The notes under the pieces: model-generated
What the model was told of the DNA's origin: nothing
What the model saw: the letters and a program-made list of their open reading frames with translations, nothing else
The model's database searches: none
Translations under genes and position numbers: made by a program
Part shown: piece after piece, positions 24,570 through 35,403 of the stretch
Layout of the letters: each line of letters begins with the position of its first letter
Numbering within the stretch: position 1 is the first letter of the stretch
Origin: Pseudomonas fluorescens
GTDB lineage: Bacteria > Pseudomonadota > Gammaproteobacteria > Pseudomonadales > Pseudomonadaceae
NCBI RefSeq assembly: GCF_000967965.1
Contig: NZ_LACC01000023.1
Coordinates: forward strand, 152,505-216,504
Direction of reading: 5' to 3'
DNA length: 64,000 nucleotides

Positions 24570-25598
24570 CTACGCTGAAGCGTTGCTCCATCGTGCCTGG
24601 CGCCAGGCCTCTTGCTGCGCTTTGGTCTGGAAGGTCCAGGCGACGAAGCGGCTCTGCTTCTGCCCTTGGGACATTTCCACTACCTGGCTTTCCAGGGCAC
24701 CGGCCTTTTTCAGGGCGGTCTGGATCGCCGGCAGGTTGGACGCCTTTGACACCAATGTACTGAACCACAGCACTTGCTGAGCGACCTGCACGCTTTCGCT
24801 GACCAGTTGGGTCACGAAGCGTACTTCACCGCCTTCACACCACAACTCGGCCGACTGGCCGCCAAAGTTCAACACCGGCAGCTTGCGTTTCGGATCGGCT
24901 TTGCCCAGGGCGCGCCATTTGCGCGTGCTGCCCCGCGTGGCCTCGTCCAGCGAGGCGTGGAATGGCGGGTTGCACATGGTCAGGTCAAAGCGCTCTGCGC
25001 TCTCCAGCAGGCCTGTGAGGATCTGCTTGGGATTGCTCTGCTGGCGTACCTGGATCGCTTTGTTCAGGCCATTGGATTGAACGATGGCCTTCGCCGCGGC
25101 GATGGCGGTCGCATCGATATCGGAGCCGAGGAACTGCCAGCGATAGTCGCTGTAACCGATCAGCGGATACACGCAGTTGGCGCCCATGCCGATGTCCAGC
25201 ACCTTCACGGCGGCGCCACGGGGGATCACGCCGTCATTGCCACTGGCCAGCAGGTCGGCGAGGAAGTGCACGTAATCGGCGCGGCCTGGCACCGGCGGGC
25301 ACAGGTAGTCGGCCGGGATGTCCCAGTGAGCGATGCCATAGAACGACTTGAGCAGCGCCCGGTTGAACACCCGCACGGCTTCCGGGCTGGCGAAGTCGAT
25401 GCTTTCCTTGCCGTAAGGATTGATGATCACGAACTTCTTCAGTTCCGGCGCGCTTTTGATCAGCGTCGGAAAGTCGTAGCGACCCTGATGGCGATTGCGC
25501 GGGTGCAGGCTGGCCTTTTCCTTCGGGGCGACGGCCGTGGCCGGGGTCTTGGGGGCAGGCTTTTTGCGCGCAGGCTTGGGGGAGCGGGGGGCGGTCAT
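24570..25598 (-). CDS. rlmF: 23S rRNA adenine(1618)-N6-methyltransferase RlmF
   Basis: A 342-residue methyltransferase. A basic Ala/Pro/Lys-rich N-terminal tail (1-30) precedes the conserved LHPRNRHQGRYDF. The SAM-binding motif I is in VLDIGMGANCVYPLIG, and the catalytic motif IV is NPPF in FDLTMCNPPFHAS. It methylates A1618 of 23S rRNA. The start at 25598 gives the family N-terminus; longer forms run through non-conserved sequence. Monocistronic, between the HU and valS terminators. Confidence 0.93.
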   Translation of the reverse strand: MTAPRSPKPARKKPAPKTPATAVAPKEKASLHPRNRHQGRYDFPTLIKSAPELKKFVIINPYGKESIDFASPEAVRVFNRALLKSFYGIAHWDIPADYLCPPVPGRADYVHFLADLLASGNDGVIPRGAAVKVLDIGMGANCVYPLIGYSDYRWQFLGSDIDATAIAAAKAIVQSNGLNKAIQVRQQSNPKQILTGLLESAERFDLTMCNPPFHASLDEATRGSTRKWRALGKADPKRKLPVLNFGGQSAELWCEGGEVRFVTQLVSESVQVAQQVLWFSTLVSKASNLPAIQTALKKAGALESQVVEMSQGQKQSRFVAWTFQTKAQQEAWRQARWSNASA

Positions 25599-25708
25599 GG
25601 CGGTGGTCGATTCGGGTATGGCTAAAAGTGGCGGGCATTGTCCCACATCTGTGGGGCAACACTGATCAAATGTGGGATCTGCATTGGATGCAGGAAAGTG
25701 ACAGGCAT

Positions 25709-25735
25709 AAAAAAGGGAGGCCGCATGGGCCTCCC
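25709..25735 (-). terminator. Rho-independent terminator of valS
   Basis: On the minus strand GGGAGGCC pairs with GGCCTCCC around a 5-nt loop and runs into six T. It begins about 20 nt after the valS stop. Confidence 0.85.
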
Positions 25736-25755
25736 TCATTTATTGCGATTTACCG

Positions 25756-28602
25756 TTACAGGCTGGCAATCCGCGCATGCTGCTCGGCCAGCTTGCCCAG
25801 GGCCTGTTCGGCCTCGGCCAGTTTGGCGCGTTCTTTCTCGATGACTTCGGCTGGGGCCTTGTCAACGAAGCCGGCGTTGGACAGCTTGCCGCCGACACGT
25901 TGCACTTCACCTTGCAGACGCTGGATTTCCTTGTCCAGACGCGCCAGTTCCGCACCTTTGTCGATCAGGCCGGCCATTGGTACCAGTACTTCCATCTCGC
26001 CGACCAGTGCGGTAGCGGACAGCGGTGCTTCTTCGCCAGCAACCAGCACGGTGATCGATTCGAGGCGCGCCAGCTTCTTCAGCAGGGCTTCGTTCTCGGT
26101 CAGGCGACGCTGATCCTCGGCGCTGGCGTTCTTCAGGAACAGCGGCAGCGGTTTGCCCGGGCCGATGTTCATTTCGCCACGGATGTTGCGAGTGCCGAGC
26201 ATCAGGCCCTTGAGCCATTCGATGTCATCTTCGGCGGCCTGATCGATGCGTGTTTCGTTGGCCACTGGCCAAGGTTGCAGCATGATCGTCTTGCCATCGA
26301 TGCCGGCCAGCGGCGCGATGCGCTGCCAGATTTCTTCGGTGATGAACGGCATGAACGGATGCGCCAGGCGCAGGGCGACTTCCAGCACGCGCACCAGGGT
26401 GCGACGGGTGCCGCGCTGGCGTTCGACCGGTGCGTTTTCGTCCCACAGCACAGGCTTGGACAGTTCCAGGTACCAGTCGCAATACTGGTTCCAGATGAAC
26501 TCGTACAAGGCTTGTGCGGCCAGGTCGAAACGGAACTGGTCGAGTTGGCGGGTCACTTCGGCTTCGGTGCGTTGCAGCTGCGAAATGATCCAGCGATCGG
26601 CCAGGGACAGTTCATAGGCTTCGCCGTTCTGGCCGCAGTCTTCGCCCTTGTCCAGCACGTAGCGCGCCGCGTTCCAGATCTTGTTGCAGAAGTTGCGATA
26701 GCCTTCGACGCGGCCCATGTCGAACTTGATGTCGCGACCGGTGGACGCCAGCGAGCAGAAGGTGAAGCGCAGGGCGTCAGTGCCGTAGCTGGCGATGCCT
26801 TCGGCGAACTCGTCGCGGGTCTGCTTCTCGATCTTCTTCGCCAGTTTCGGCTGCATCATGCCGGAGGTGCGTTTCTGCACCAGGGCTTCGAGTTCGATGC
26901 CGTCGATGATGTCCAGCGGGTCCAGGACGTTGCCCTTGGACTTGGACATCTTCTGGCCCTGGCCGTCACGCACCAGGCCGTGCACGTACACGGTCTTGAA
27001 CGGAACCTGCGGCGTGCCGTCTTCGTTTTTCACCAAATGCATGGTGAGCATGATCATCCGGGCAACCCAGAAGAAAATGATGTCGAAGCCAGTCACCAGG
27101 ACGTCGGTGGAGTGGAATTTCTTCAGGAACTCGGTTTTTTCCGGCCAGCCGAGGGTGGAGAAGGTCCATAGGCCCGAGCTGAACCAGGTGTCGAGAACGT
27201 CGTTGTCCTGTTGCAGCGCAACGTCCGGGCCGAGGTTGTGCTTGGCCCGCACTTCGGCTTCGTCGCGACCGACGTAGACCTTGCCCGACTCGTCGTACCA
27301 GGCCGGAATCCGGTGGCCCCACCACAGCTGACGGCTGATGCACCAGTCCTGGATGTCGCGCATCCACGAGAAGTACATGTTTTCGTACTGTTTCGGCACG
27401 AACTGGATACGGCCGTCTTCAACGGCGGCAATCGCAGGTTCGGCCAAAGGCTTGGTGGACACGTACCACTGGTCGGTCAGCCAAGGCTCGATGACGGTGC
27501 CGGAGCGGTCGCCTTTCGGCACTTTCAGGGCGTGATCGTCAACGCTGACCAGCAGGCCGGCAGCGTCGAACGCGGCTACGATCTGCTTGCGCGCTTCGAA
27601 GCGGTCGAGACCGGCGTATTCGGCCGGGATCTTGCCGTCGATGGTTTCGTTCAGTGTGCCGTCGAGGTTGAACACCTGGCACGCTGGAAGAACGGCAGCG
27701 TTCTTGTCGAAGATGTTCAGCAGCGGCAGGTTGTGACGCTTGCCGACTTCATAGTCGTTGAAGTCGTGGGCCGGGGTGATTTTCACGCAACCGGTGCCGA
27801 ATTCTGGGTCGCAGTAATCGTCGGCGATGATCGGGATGCGGCGGCCAACCAGTGGCAGCTCGACAAATTTGCCGATCAGGGCTTTGTAGCGTTCATCGTT
27901 CGGGTTAACGGCCACGGCGGAGTCGCCGAGCATGGTTTCCGGGCGAGTGGTCGCGACGATCAGGAAATCGTTGCCTTCAGCAGTCTTGGCGCCGTCGGCC
28001 AGCGGGTATTTCAGGTTCCACAGGAAACCTTTCTCGTCGTGGTTCTCCACTTCGAGGTCGGAAATCGCCGTGTGCAGCTTGGTGTCCCAGTTGACCAGGC
28101 GCTTGCCGCGATAGATCAGGCCGTCTTCGTGCAAACGGACGAACGCTTCCTTTACGGCTTCCGAGAGGCCGTCGTCCATGGTGAAGCGCTCGCGGCTCCA
28201 ATCTACGGATGAACCGAGGCGACGGATCTGACGGCTGATGTTGCCACCGGACTCATCCTTCCACTCCCAGACTTTCTCGAGGAATTTCTCGCGGCCCAGG
28301 TCATGGCGGCTCTGGCCCTTGGCTTCGAGCTGACGCTCTACCAGCATCTGCGTGGCGATACCAGCGTGGTCGGTACCCGGCTGCCACAGGGTGTTGCGAC
28401 CCTGCATGCGGCGGAAACGGATCAGGGCGTCCATGATCGCGTTGTTGAAGCCGTGACCCATGTGCAGGCTGCCGGTGACGTTCGGCGGCGGGATCATGAT
28501 GGTGTAGGACTCGCCCGCGCCTTGCGGGGCGAAGTAATTCTCTGACTCCCAGGTGTTGTACCAGGAAGTTTCAATGGCGTGCGGCTGGTAGGTCTTATCC
28601 AT
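25756..28602 (-). CDS. valS: Valyl-tRNA synthetase
   Basis: A 948-residue class I aminoacyl-tRNA synthetase. The HIGH-type motif is in PPNVTGSLHMGHGF near residue 45, and KMSKSKGN lies near residue 555. The editing (CP1) domain sits between them, and the C-terminus (about 885-948) is the coiled-coil arm rich in Leu, Lys and Glu that holds tRNA-Val. It charges tRNA with valine and edits threonine. Usually pepA and holC precede valS in related genomes; here an MHS transporter gene occupies the upstream side, so valS has its own promoter in 28603-28843. Confidence 0.97.
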   Translation of the reverse strand: MDKTYQPHAIETSWYNTWESENYFAPQGAGESYTIMIPPPNVTGSLHMGHGFNNAIMDALIRFRRMQGRNTLWQPGTDHAGIATQMLVERQLEAKGQSRHDLGREKFLEKVWEWKDESGGNISRQIRRLGSSVDWSRERFTMDDGLSEAVKEAFVRLHEDGLIYRGKRLVNWDTKLHTAISDLEVENHDEKGFLWNLKYPLADGAKTAEGNDFLIVATTRPETMLGDSAVAVNPNDERYKALIGKFVELPLVGRRIPIIADDYCDPEFGTGCVKITPAHDFNDYEVGKRHNLPLLNIFDKNAAVLPACQVFNLDGTLNETIDGKIPAEYAGLDRFEARKQIVAAFDAAGLLVSVDDHALKVPKGDRSGTVIEPWLTDQWYVSTKPLAEPAIAAVEDGRIQFVPKQYENMYFSWMRDIQDWCISRQLWWGHRIPAWYDESGKVYVGRDEAEVRAKHNLGPDVALQQDNDVLDTWFSSGLWTFSTLGWPEKTEFLKKFHSTDVLVTGFDIIFFWVARMIMLTMHLVKNEDGTPQVPFKTVYVHGLVRDGQGQKMSKSKGNVLDPLDIIDGIELEALVQKRTSGMMQPKLAKKIEKQTRDEFAEGIASYGTDALRFTFCSLASTGRDIKFDMGRVEGYRNFCNKIWNAARYVLDKGEDCGQNGEAYELSLADRWIISQLQRTEAEVTRQLDQFRFDLAAQALYEFIWNQYCDWYLELSKPVLWDENAPVERQRGTRRTLVRVLEVALRLAHPFMPFITEEIWQRIAPLAGIDGKTIMLQPWPVANETRIDQAAEDDIEWLKGLMLGTRNIRGEMNIGPGKPLPLFLKNASAEDQRRLTENEALLKKLARLESITVLVAGEEAPLSATALVGEMEVLVPMAGLIDKGAELARLDKEIQRLQGEVQRVGGKLSNAGFVDKAPAEVIEKERAKLAEAEQALGKLAEQHARIASL

Positions 28603-28744
28603 GCGCGGCGGGACCCTATTGGCATTTATTCAGGAAAAGCCGGGAAGTATAGCGGGGATGAGCCGATGCGCGTAGAGCGAGGTGACAATGGGTGGGGGAA
28701 AGTTGTGGTTTTTCAGGGGGGGGTGTTTTGTCTGCAATGACGCC

Positions 28745-28834
28745 ATTGCGGGCAAGCCACGCTCCCACAGGATCAATGTCGATCACAAAATAGTGGTTCG
28801 ACAAAAGACCTGTGGGAGCGAGCCTGCTCGCGAT
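28745..28834. repeat. REP pair, family 2, inward-end orientation, one arm degenerate
   Basis: ATTGCGGGCAAGCCACGCTC starts at 28745 (degenerate arm) and pairs with TGTGGGAGCGAGCCTGCTCG, whose copy ends at 28834. It lies between the valS start and the end of the transporter gene. Confidence 0.75.
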
Positions 28835-28843
28835 GACTATCTG

Positions 28844-30160
28844 TCAGACAACCTGATTCAGGTCGTTATGCCGCGTTTCCTTCAGGCACAGCACCGCAAT
28901 CAAACTCAGCACCGCCGCTCCGGACACGTAACCGCCGACATAGCTCAACCCGCCCATCGCCACCAGTTTCTGGGCGAAGAACGGCGCCGCGGAAGCACCC
29001 ACGATACCGCCCAGGTTGTAGGCCGCCGAGGCGCCGGTGTAGCGCACGTGGGTGGGGAACAGCTCCGGCAGCAGCGCACCCATCGGCGCAAACGTCACGC
29101 CCATCAGAAACAGTTCGATGCACAGGAACAACGCCACACCCCAGGTCGAGCCTTGGGTCAACAGCGGCTCCATGAGGAAGCCGGACAGGATCGCCAGTAC
29201 ACCGCCGATGATCAGCACCGGTTTGCGTCCGTAACGGTCGCTGGCCCAGGCCGACAGCGGGGTGGCGGCAGCCATGAACAGCACCGCGAAGCACAGCAGG
29301 GCGAGGAAGGTTTCGCGGCTGTAGCCGAGTGTTGCCACACCGTAACTCAGGGAAAACACGGTGGAGATGTAAAACAGCGCGTAGCACACGACCATCGCCC
29401 CGGCGCCCAGCAATACGGGCGCCCAGTATTGGCCAAACAGCTCGAACAGGGGGATCTTCACTCGTTCCTGACGCGCCATGGCGTTGGCGAATACCGGGGT
29501 CTCATGCAGCTTGAGGCGCACGTAAAGGCCGACCATCACCAGTGCGGCGCTGAGCAGAAACGGAATACGCCAGCCCCATGAGCGGAACTGTTCATCGTCC
29601 AGCACCACGGCCAGGGTCAGGAACAGGCCGTTGGCCGCCAGAAAGCCGATGGATGGACCCAGCTGCGGGAACATGCCGAACCACGCGCGTTTGCCTTTCG
29701 GCGCGTTCTCCGTGGCCAGCAATGCCGCGCCACCCCATTCACCGCCCAAACCAAGGCCTTGGCCGAAGCGCAGGACGCAAAGCAGGATCGGTGCCCAGGC
29801 GCCAATGCTGTCGTATCCCGGCAGCACGCCGATCAGCGTGGTGCACACACCCATCAGCAGCAGCGAGGCGACCAGGGTCGACTTGCGGCCGATACGGTCG
29901 CCGAAGTGACCGAAAAGGGCCGAACCCAAGGGGCGCGCAAGGAAGGCGATGCCGAACGTGAGAAACGCCGAAAGCATCTGGGCGGTACCGGATGTCTGCG
30001 GAAAGAACACCGGGCCGATCACCAGCGCGGCGGCGGTGGCATAGACGTAGAAGTCGTAGAACTCGATGGCGGTCCCGATGAAGCTCGCGGTGGCCACGCG
30101 GGTGGCGGAGTTCGTTGGTTGCGTGGGTGTGGAGTCGCTGTAAGTCGTGCTGGTCGTCAT
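28844..30160 (-). CDS. MFS transporter, metabolite:H+ symporter (MHS) family
   Basis: A 438-residue major facilitator of the MHS type. The first span carries ASFIGTAIEFYDFYVYATAAAL, the MHS hallmark (GTAIEFYDF), followed by RPLGSALFGHFGDRIGRKSTL (MFS motif A). Relatives move shikimate, proline/betaine, dicarboxylates or aromatic acids with protons; the substrate is not evident. ATG 30160 has GGGA 8 nt upstream; another ATG 21 nt further out with GGAG 4 nt upstream is possible. It stands alone between REP pairs. Confidence 0.85.
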   Translation of the reverse strand: MTTSTTYSDSTPTQPTNSATRVATASFIGTAIEFYDFYVYATAAALVIGPVFFPQTSGTAQMLSAFLTFGIAFLARPLGSALFGHFGDRIGRKSTLVASLLLMGVCTTLIGVLPGYDSIGAWAPILLCVLRFGQGLGLGGEWGGAALLATENAPKGKRAWFGMFPQLGPSIGFLAANGLFLTLAVVLDDEQFRSWGWRIPFLLSAALVMVGLYVRLKLHETPVFANAMARQERVKIPLFELFGQYWAPVLLGAGAMVVCYALFYISTVFSLSYGVATLGYSRETFLALLCFAVLFMAAATPLSAWASDRYGRKPVLIIGGVLAILSGFLMEPLLTQGSTWGVALFLCIELFLMGVTFAPMGALLPELFPTHVRYTGASAAYNLGGIVGASAAPFFAQKLVAMGGLSYVGGYVSGAAVLSLIAVLCLKETRHNDLNQVV

Positions 30161-30554
30161 GCGGTTATCCCTGACAGTCATGTGCTCCAGTGGAGCGAAT
30201 TATTATGGTCGAGAACCCAGGGATGTGGGTGGAGGAACGGTCGCTGTTCAAGGTAGGAACAGTCGTCGGTTTGTTGCGGACTTTGCTGGTGGACAGGCCG
30301 GAAGCTGCGAAGTGCGGGGTAAGCACGGGGCCGGCAAGGCTTGGGTAAGCGCTTCGATTATAGGAAGGTGGCTAACGATCGAGCAAGAGTGCTTGCGAGG
30401 ACATTGTGGCGAGGGGGCTTGCCCCCGTTCGGCTGCGAAGCAGTCGTAAAGTCGGCAGCCACGGTGTACCAGATGAAAAGTAGTTGTATGGTTTAGCACT
30501 GCTTCGCAGCGCAACGGGGGCAAGCCCCCTCGCCACAGGGATTTGCGCCAGGCG
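30161..30554. other. Intergenic region holding a REP pair
   Basis: 394 bp between two minus-strand genes. The right part is occupied by the REP pair at 30405-30537. The left part presumably carries the transporter promoter. No other feature was recognised. Confidence 0.45.
30405..30537. repeat. REP pair, family 1
   Basis: TGTGGCGAGGGGGCTTGCCC starts at 30405; the inverted copy ends at 30537, with GGCTGCGAAGCAG and CTGCTTCGCAGC continuing the symmetry inward. It lies just beyond the stop of the CorC/HlyC-type gene. Confidence 0.9.
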
Positions 30555-31787
30555 TTAGATAACCACAGGCATCGAGCTGGTCTGCCAGATCAGCACCCGC
30601 GTGACACGGTTGTCCTCGGTCTCGAGAATTTCCAGGCGATACCGGCCGATCTTCAGGCACACCGCGCTTTCAGGAATGGTTTCCAGCGCCTCGGTGACCA
30701 GGCCGTTCAGGGTTTTCGGGCCATCGCTGGGCAGGTGCCAGCCGAGGCTCTTGTTCAGCTCGCGAATGGACGCGGCACCGTCGATCACCAGGCGCCCGTC
30801 GGCTTGCGGATGAATGTGCGGATTGTCCAGGCTCTGCTGGCTTTCGAACTCGCCGACGATTTCTTCGAGAATGTCTTCCAGGGTGACGATGCCCAGCACT
30901 TCACCGTATTCGTCGACCACCATGCCCAGGCGCCGCTGCTGCTTGTGGAAGTTGAGCAGTTGCAGCTGCAACGGCGTACTTTCCGGCACGAAGTACGGCT
31001 CGTGGCTGGCCGCCAGCAAGGCTTCCCTGGTCAGGCTCGCATCGGGCAGCAAGTGAAGGATGTGCCGGGTGTTGAGGACAGCTTCGACCTGGTTGATATC
31101 ACTGTGGAACACCGGCAGGCGAGTACGTCTGTTGTGGCGCAATTGTTCGATGATTTCTTCGATGGAGTCATCGAGATTGATGCCATCCACGTCGCTGCGC
31201 GGTACCAGGATGTCATTGACGGTGATGTTGTCCAGCGCATGGATGCCTGGCAGCGGGTGAGGGCGGCTTACGGTTTCGGAGGGCGCATGCCGCTCCGTCA
31301 GCGTTTCGTCCTCACTCTGTTGCACCACTTTGGCTTTACGGGCGAATGGCCGCGTCAGCAACTGACTGATGCTGCTGAGCAGCCATGCCGCGGGATAGAT
31401 GATTTTCAGCGGCACCCGCAGCAGGTTGTTGCCCTGGGCCAGGATCGCATCCGGATAGCGAGCGGCGAGGGTGCGTGGCAAATAGTCGGAAAACACCAGC
31501 AAAATGGCGCCCGCCCCGAGGCAGGCGACCCACGGGCCGTTCTCGGCCCAGGTGAACATGGCCAGCAAGGTGCTGATGACCACCACCAGTGCACGGCACA
31601 GGGTGTTGCAAAAAATCAGGCTGGCCAGGGGAAAGCTGAGTTTCGCCACCGGTTTGTCGCTGGAACGCGTTGCGGTGCGCTGGGCCAGCAAATGCTGGTG
31701 CGCCGCTTCGATGGCGGTAAACAGCCCCGACCATAAAACCAGCAGGGTCACTACCGCGAGCATCGGCCCTATGGGCAAGTCGTCCAT
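30555..31787 (-). CDS. CNNM/HlyC-CorC family transport protein (DUF21-CBS-CorC)
   Basis: A 410-residue membrane protein in the usual order. The DUF21/CNNM membrane domain (about 1-170, spans such as LAVVTLLVLWSGLFTAIEAA) is followed by a CBS pair (about 185-310, including DILVPRSDVDGINLDD and MVDEYGEVLGIVTLEDILEEIVGEF) and a C-terminal CorC/HlyC domain (about 325-405). The family is linked to Mg2+ or Co2+ efflux and metal homeostasis. It begins 12 nt after the CcsA/YpjD-like gene on the same strand, so the two form an operon, an arrangement conserved beside ffh in Pseudomonas. Confidence 0.88.
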   Translation of the reverse strand: MDDLPIGPMLAVVTLLVLWSGLFTAIEAAHQHLLAQRTATRSSDKPVAKLSFPLASLIFCNTLCRALVVVISTLLAMFTWAENGPWVACLGAGAILLVFSDYLPRTLAARYPDAILAQGNNLLRVPLKIIYPAAWLLSSISQLLTRPFARKAKVVQQSEDETLTERHAPSETVSRPHPLPGIHALDNITVNDILVPRSDVDGINLDDSIEEIIEQLRHNRRTRLPVFHSDINQVEAVLNTRHILHLLPDASLTREALLAASHEPYFVPESTPLQLQLLNFHKQQRRLGMVVDEYGEVLGIVTLEDILEEIVGEFESQQSLDNPHIHPQADGRLVIDGAASIRELNKSLGWHLPSDGPKTLNGLVTEALETIPESAVCLKIGRYRLEILETEDNRVTRVLIWQTSSMPVVI

Positions 31788-31799
31788 TAATGCCGCCCG

Positions 31800-32612
31800 T
31801 CAGATATGCAGGATGTATTCACGAACCAGCTTGCTGCCGAAATACGCCAGCATCAACAGGCAAAAACCGGCCAGGGTCCAGCGAATGGCTTTGTGCCCGC
31901 GCCAGCCGAGGCGATTGCGTCCCCACAGCAGCACGCTGAAAACGACCCAGGCCAGGCAGGCCAGCAGGGTTTTGTGCACCAGATGCTGGGCGAACAGGTT
32001 CTCGACGAACAGCCAGCCGGAAATCAGCGATAGCGACAACAGCGTCCAGCCGGCCCAGAGGAAACCGAACAGCAGGCTTTCCATGGTTTGCAGCGGCGGG
32101 AAGTTCTTGATCAGCCCGGACGGGTGCTTGTGCTTGAGCTGGTGGTCTTGAATCAGCAGCAGCAAGGACTGGAACACCGCGATGGTGAACATGCCGTAGG
32201 CCAGAATCGAAAGCAGGATGTGGGCGAGGATGCCCGGCTCCTCATCGATGACCTGTACCGTGCCGGCGGGGGCAAAGTGCGCCAGCAACACGGTCAGGGC
32301 CCCAAGCGGGAAAAGCAGGACCAGCAGGTTCTCCACCGGAATCCGCGAGCAGGCCAGCAGGGTCAGCGCGATGACCGCCACGGCAATCAGGCTGGCGGCA
32401 CTGAAGAAGTCCAGGGCCAGGCCGGTCGGGGTCAGCAGGTGGGTGAGCAGGCTGACGCTGTGGGCCAATACGGCGAGCACGCCGAGCATGACCAGCAGGC
32501 GTTTGTTGACCTTGGCGCCGGACGCCAGGCGAGTGCCCTGGTAAATGGTCGCAGCGGCATACAAGCAGGCGGCGGCGAGGGTAGTTAGCAAGCTGGGTGA
32601 CAAGGGGAGCAT
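31800..32612 (-). CDS. CcsA/YpjD-like cytochrome c assembly family membrane protein
   Basis: A 270-residue inner-membrane protein with about eight hydrophobic segments. It matches the CcsA/CcmC heme-handling family; the conserved tryptophan-rich signature appears only loosely (LLFGFLWAGWTLLSLSLISGWLFVE). The start at 32612 gives MLPLSPSLLTTLAAACLYAA, a first span; the longer open frame is hydrophilic and not family-like. Despite the family name, members next to ffh have no shown role in cytochrome c maturation. It is the first gene of a two-gene operon with the CorC-type gene and is divergent from ffh. Confidence 0.82.
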   Translation of the reverse strand: MLPLSPSLLTTLAAACLYAAATIYQGTRLASGAKVNKRLLVMLGVLAVLAHSVSLLTHLLTPTGLALDFFSAASLIAVAVIALTLLACSRIPVENLLVLLFPLGALTVLLAHFAPAGTVQVIDEEPGILAHILLSILAYGMFTIAVFQSLLLLIQDHQLKHKHPSGLIKNFPPLQTMESLLFGFLWAGWTLLSLSLISGWLFVENLFAQHLVHKTLLACLAWVVFSVLLWGRNRLGWRGHKAIRWTLAGFCLLMLAYFGSKLVREYILHI

Positions 32613-32719
32613 AAATCCTGTTAGGCAAGCCCGAAAGTCGCTGAGTTTGGCATAGAACCCCCGCCACACGAAAGACCGCGCAACCTGACAGCGAGGTGTC
32701 CGCCGGCCACAGTCTTCGC

Positions 32720-32725
32720 TATAAT
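32720..32725 (+). promoter_or_regulatory. Candidate -10 box of the ffh promoter
   Basis: A perfect TATAAT about 97 nt before the ffh ATG. No good -35 was found at standard spacing (GGTGTC lies 19 nt upstream), so the assignment is tentative. Confidence 0.4.
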
Positions 32726-32822
32726 CCGCGACCTGCCCACGCCGCAGGCTCGCCGAGCACACGTTTAGTCCGGTCCGGGCCGCCATTATCCCGGTCTACA
32801 CAGGGCCTGAAAGGATCGCGCA

Positions 32823-34198
<1,376 letters not shown>

Positions 34199-34199
<1 letters not shown>

Positions 34200-34356
34200 T
34201 GTCCTTTCACGCCAATACTGCTCAATTTTGGCGGCGTCTGGTGCCCTCATGCGGCGTTGCCGCTCCTCGCCATAGCGGGCTATGACTCGTCGCGGCGCCT
34301 TGCCTGAGGGCACCAGTCACTCGCCAAAATGTGAGCGTATTGGCGAGAAAGGACAC
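34199..34356. repeat. 158-bp near-perfect palindrome between ffh and rpsP
   Basis: The outer arms GTGTCCTTTCACGCCAATAC (from 34199) and their inverted copy (ending 34356) match over about 35 bp with few mismatches. The symmetry continues through TGGTGCCCTCA/TGAGGGCACCA and ends at a CATAGC-gg-GCTATG centre near 34278. The whole could fold into one long stem. No coding capacity was recognised. It differs from both REP families here and resembles a fold-back or MITE-like element, but no target duplication is obvious. Confidence 0.8.
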
Positions 34357-34607
34357 ACGAATCTGCGCCGGTCGTCGCACCGGCGCTAACCCACACGGAC
34401 GTGGGATACACAGCAAACCCGCACTTGGCGGGAGCTGACCGGCCGTTTTCAACGACGGCTCTATAGCAAATCTGCATGGCGGCCGATAGACCGCCGGAAA
34501 AAGTCATTTGCAAAAGTCCGGATATTCCTTAGAATATGCGGCCTTTCGGGCACCCATGCCCGCTGTGCCTTTAGATTTGCAGCACCGACTACAGGAACGA
34601 TGTTCAC
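34200..34607. other. Leader region of rpsP
   Basis: 408 bp. The left part is the 158-bp palindrome. The middle (34357-34500) has several small hairpins (for example GCCGGTCGTCGCACCGGC) and no recognised gene. The right part holds the rpsP promoter and a leader of about 65 nt. Confidence 0.5.
34508..34535 (+). promoter_or_regulatory. Candidate sigma-70 promoter of rpsP-rimM-trmD-rplS
   Basis: TTGCAA (34508-34513) and TAGAAT (34530-34535) are separated by 16 nt. A GC-rich start (GCGGCC) follows the -10, as is common for stringently controlled ribosomal operons. rpsP begins about 73 nt downstream of the -10. Confidence 0.6.
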
Positions 34608-34859
34608 ATGCTAACAATCCGTCTTGCCCTTGGCGGCTCCAAAAAGCGCCCGTTTTACCACTTGACCGTAACCGACAGCCGCAACCCGCGCGACGGTTCG
34701 CACAAGGAACAGGTTGGCTACTTCAACCCTGTTGCCCGTGGTCAGGAAGTTCGTCTGTCCGTGAACCAAGAGCGCGTAGCCTACTGGCTGAGCGTTGGTG
34801 CACAACCTTCTGAGCGCGTTGCTCAGTTGTTGAAGGAATCTGCTAAGGCTGCGGCCTGA
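34608..34859 (+). CDS. rpsP: 30S ribosomal protein S16
   Basis: An 83-residue S16 protein with the conserved start MLTIRLALGGSKKRPFYHLTVTDSRNPRDG and the VGYFNPVA segment. It binds 16S rRNA early in 30S assembly. First gene of rpsP-rimM-trmD-rplS, 5 nt before rimM. Confidence 0.98.
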   Translation: MLTIRLALGGSKKRPFYHLTVTDSRNPRDGSHKEQVGYFNPVARGQEVRLSVNQERVAYWLSVGAQPSERVAQLLKESAKAAA

Positions 34860-34864
34860 GCAAT

Positions 34865-35401
34865 ATGAACGCGACGCCTGCCATTGCTGATGATTTGATC
34901 GTTATCGGCAAGATTTATTCTGTTCACGGCGTTCGCGGCGAAGTGAAGGTGTACTCCTTTACTGATCCGATTAAAAACCTGCTGGACTACAAAACCTGGA
35001 CGCTCAAGCGTGACGGTAATGTAAAGCAGGTAGAGCTGGTCAGCGGACGCGGGAACGACAAGTTCCTGGTCGCAAAGCTCAAGGATCTCGATGATCGCGA
35101 AGAAGCTCGTCTTCTGGCCGGTTATGAGATCTGCGTGCCGCGCAACCTGTTCCCTGAACTCACCGACGGCGAGTACTACTGGTACCAGCTGGAAGGTCTC
35201 AAGGTCATCGACACCCTCGGACAACTGTTCGGGAAAATCGATCACCTGCTGGAGACCGGCTCGAACGATGTCATGGTGGTCAAGCCTTGCGCTGGCAGCC
35301 TGGATGATCGCGAACGCCTGTTGCCCTATACGGAGCAATGCGTGTTGGCCATCGACCTGGCCGCGGGCGAGATGAAGGTGGATTGGGACGCGGATTTCTA
35401 A
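34865..35401 (+). CDS. rimM: Ribosome maturation factor RimM
   Basis: A 178-residue RimM. The N-terminal barrel contains IGKIYSVHGVRGEVKVYSFTD and the C-terminal PRC-barrel contains DGEYYWYQLEGLKV. It binds S19 and helps mature the 30S head. It sits between rpsP (5 nt) and trmD (2 nt), implying tight co-translation. Confidence 0.97.
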   Translation: MNATPAIADDLIVIGKIYSVHGVRGEVKVYSFTDPIKNLLDYKTWTLKRDGNVKQVELVSGRGNDKFLVAKLKDLDDREEARLLAGYEICVPRNLFPELTDGEYYWYQLEGLKVIDTLGQLFGKIDHLLETGSNDVMVVKPCAGSLDDRERLLPYTEQCVLAIDLAAGEMKVDWDADF

Positions 35402-35403
35402 GC

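Noticed and set aside
30560..31736. A 397-codon plus-strand frame opposite the CorC/HlyC-type gene
   Set aside because: It is antisense to a gene with clear DUF21, CBS and CorC domains and shows no family features of its own.
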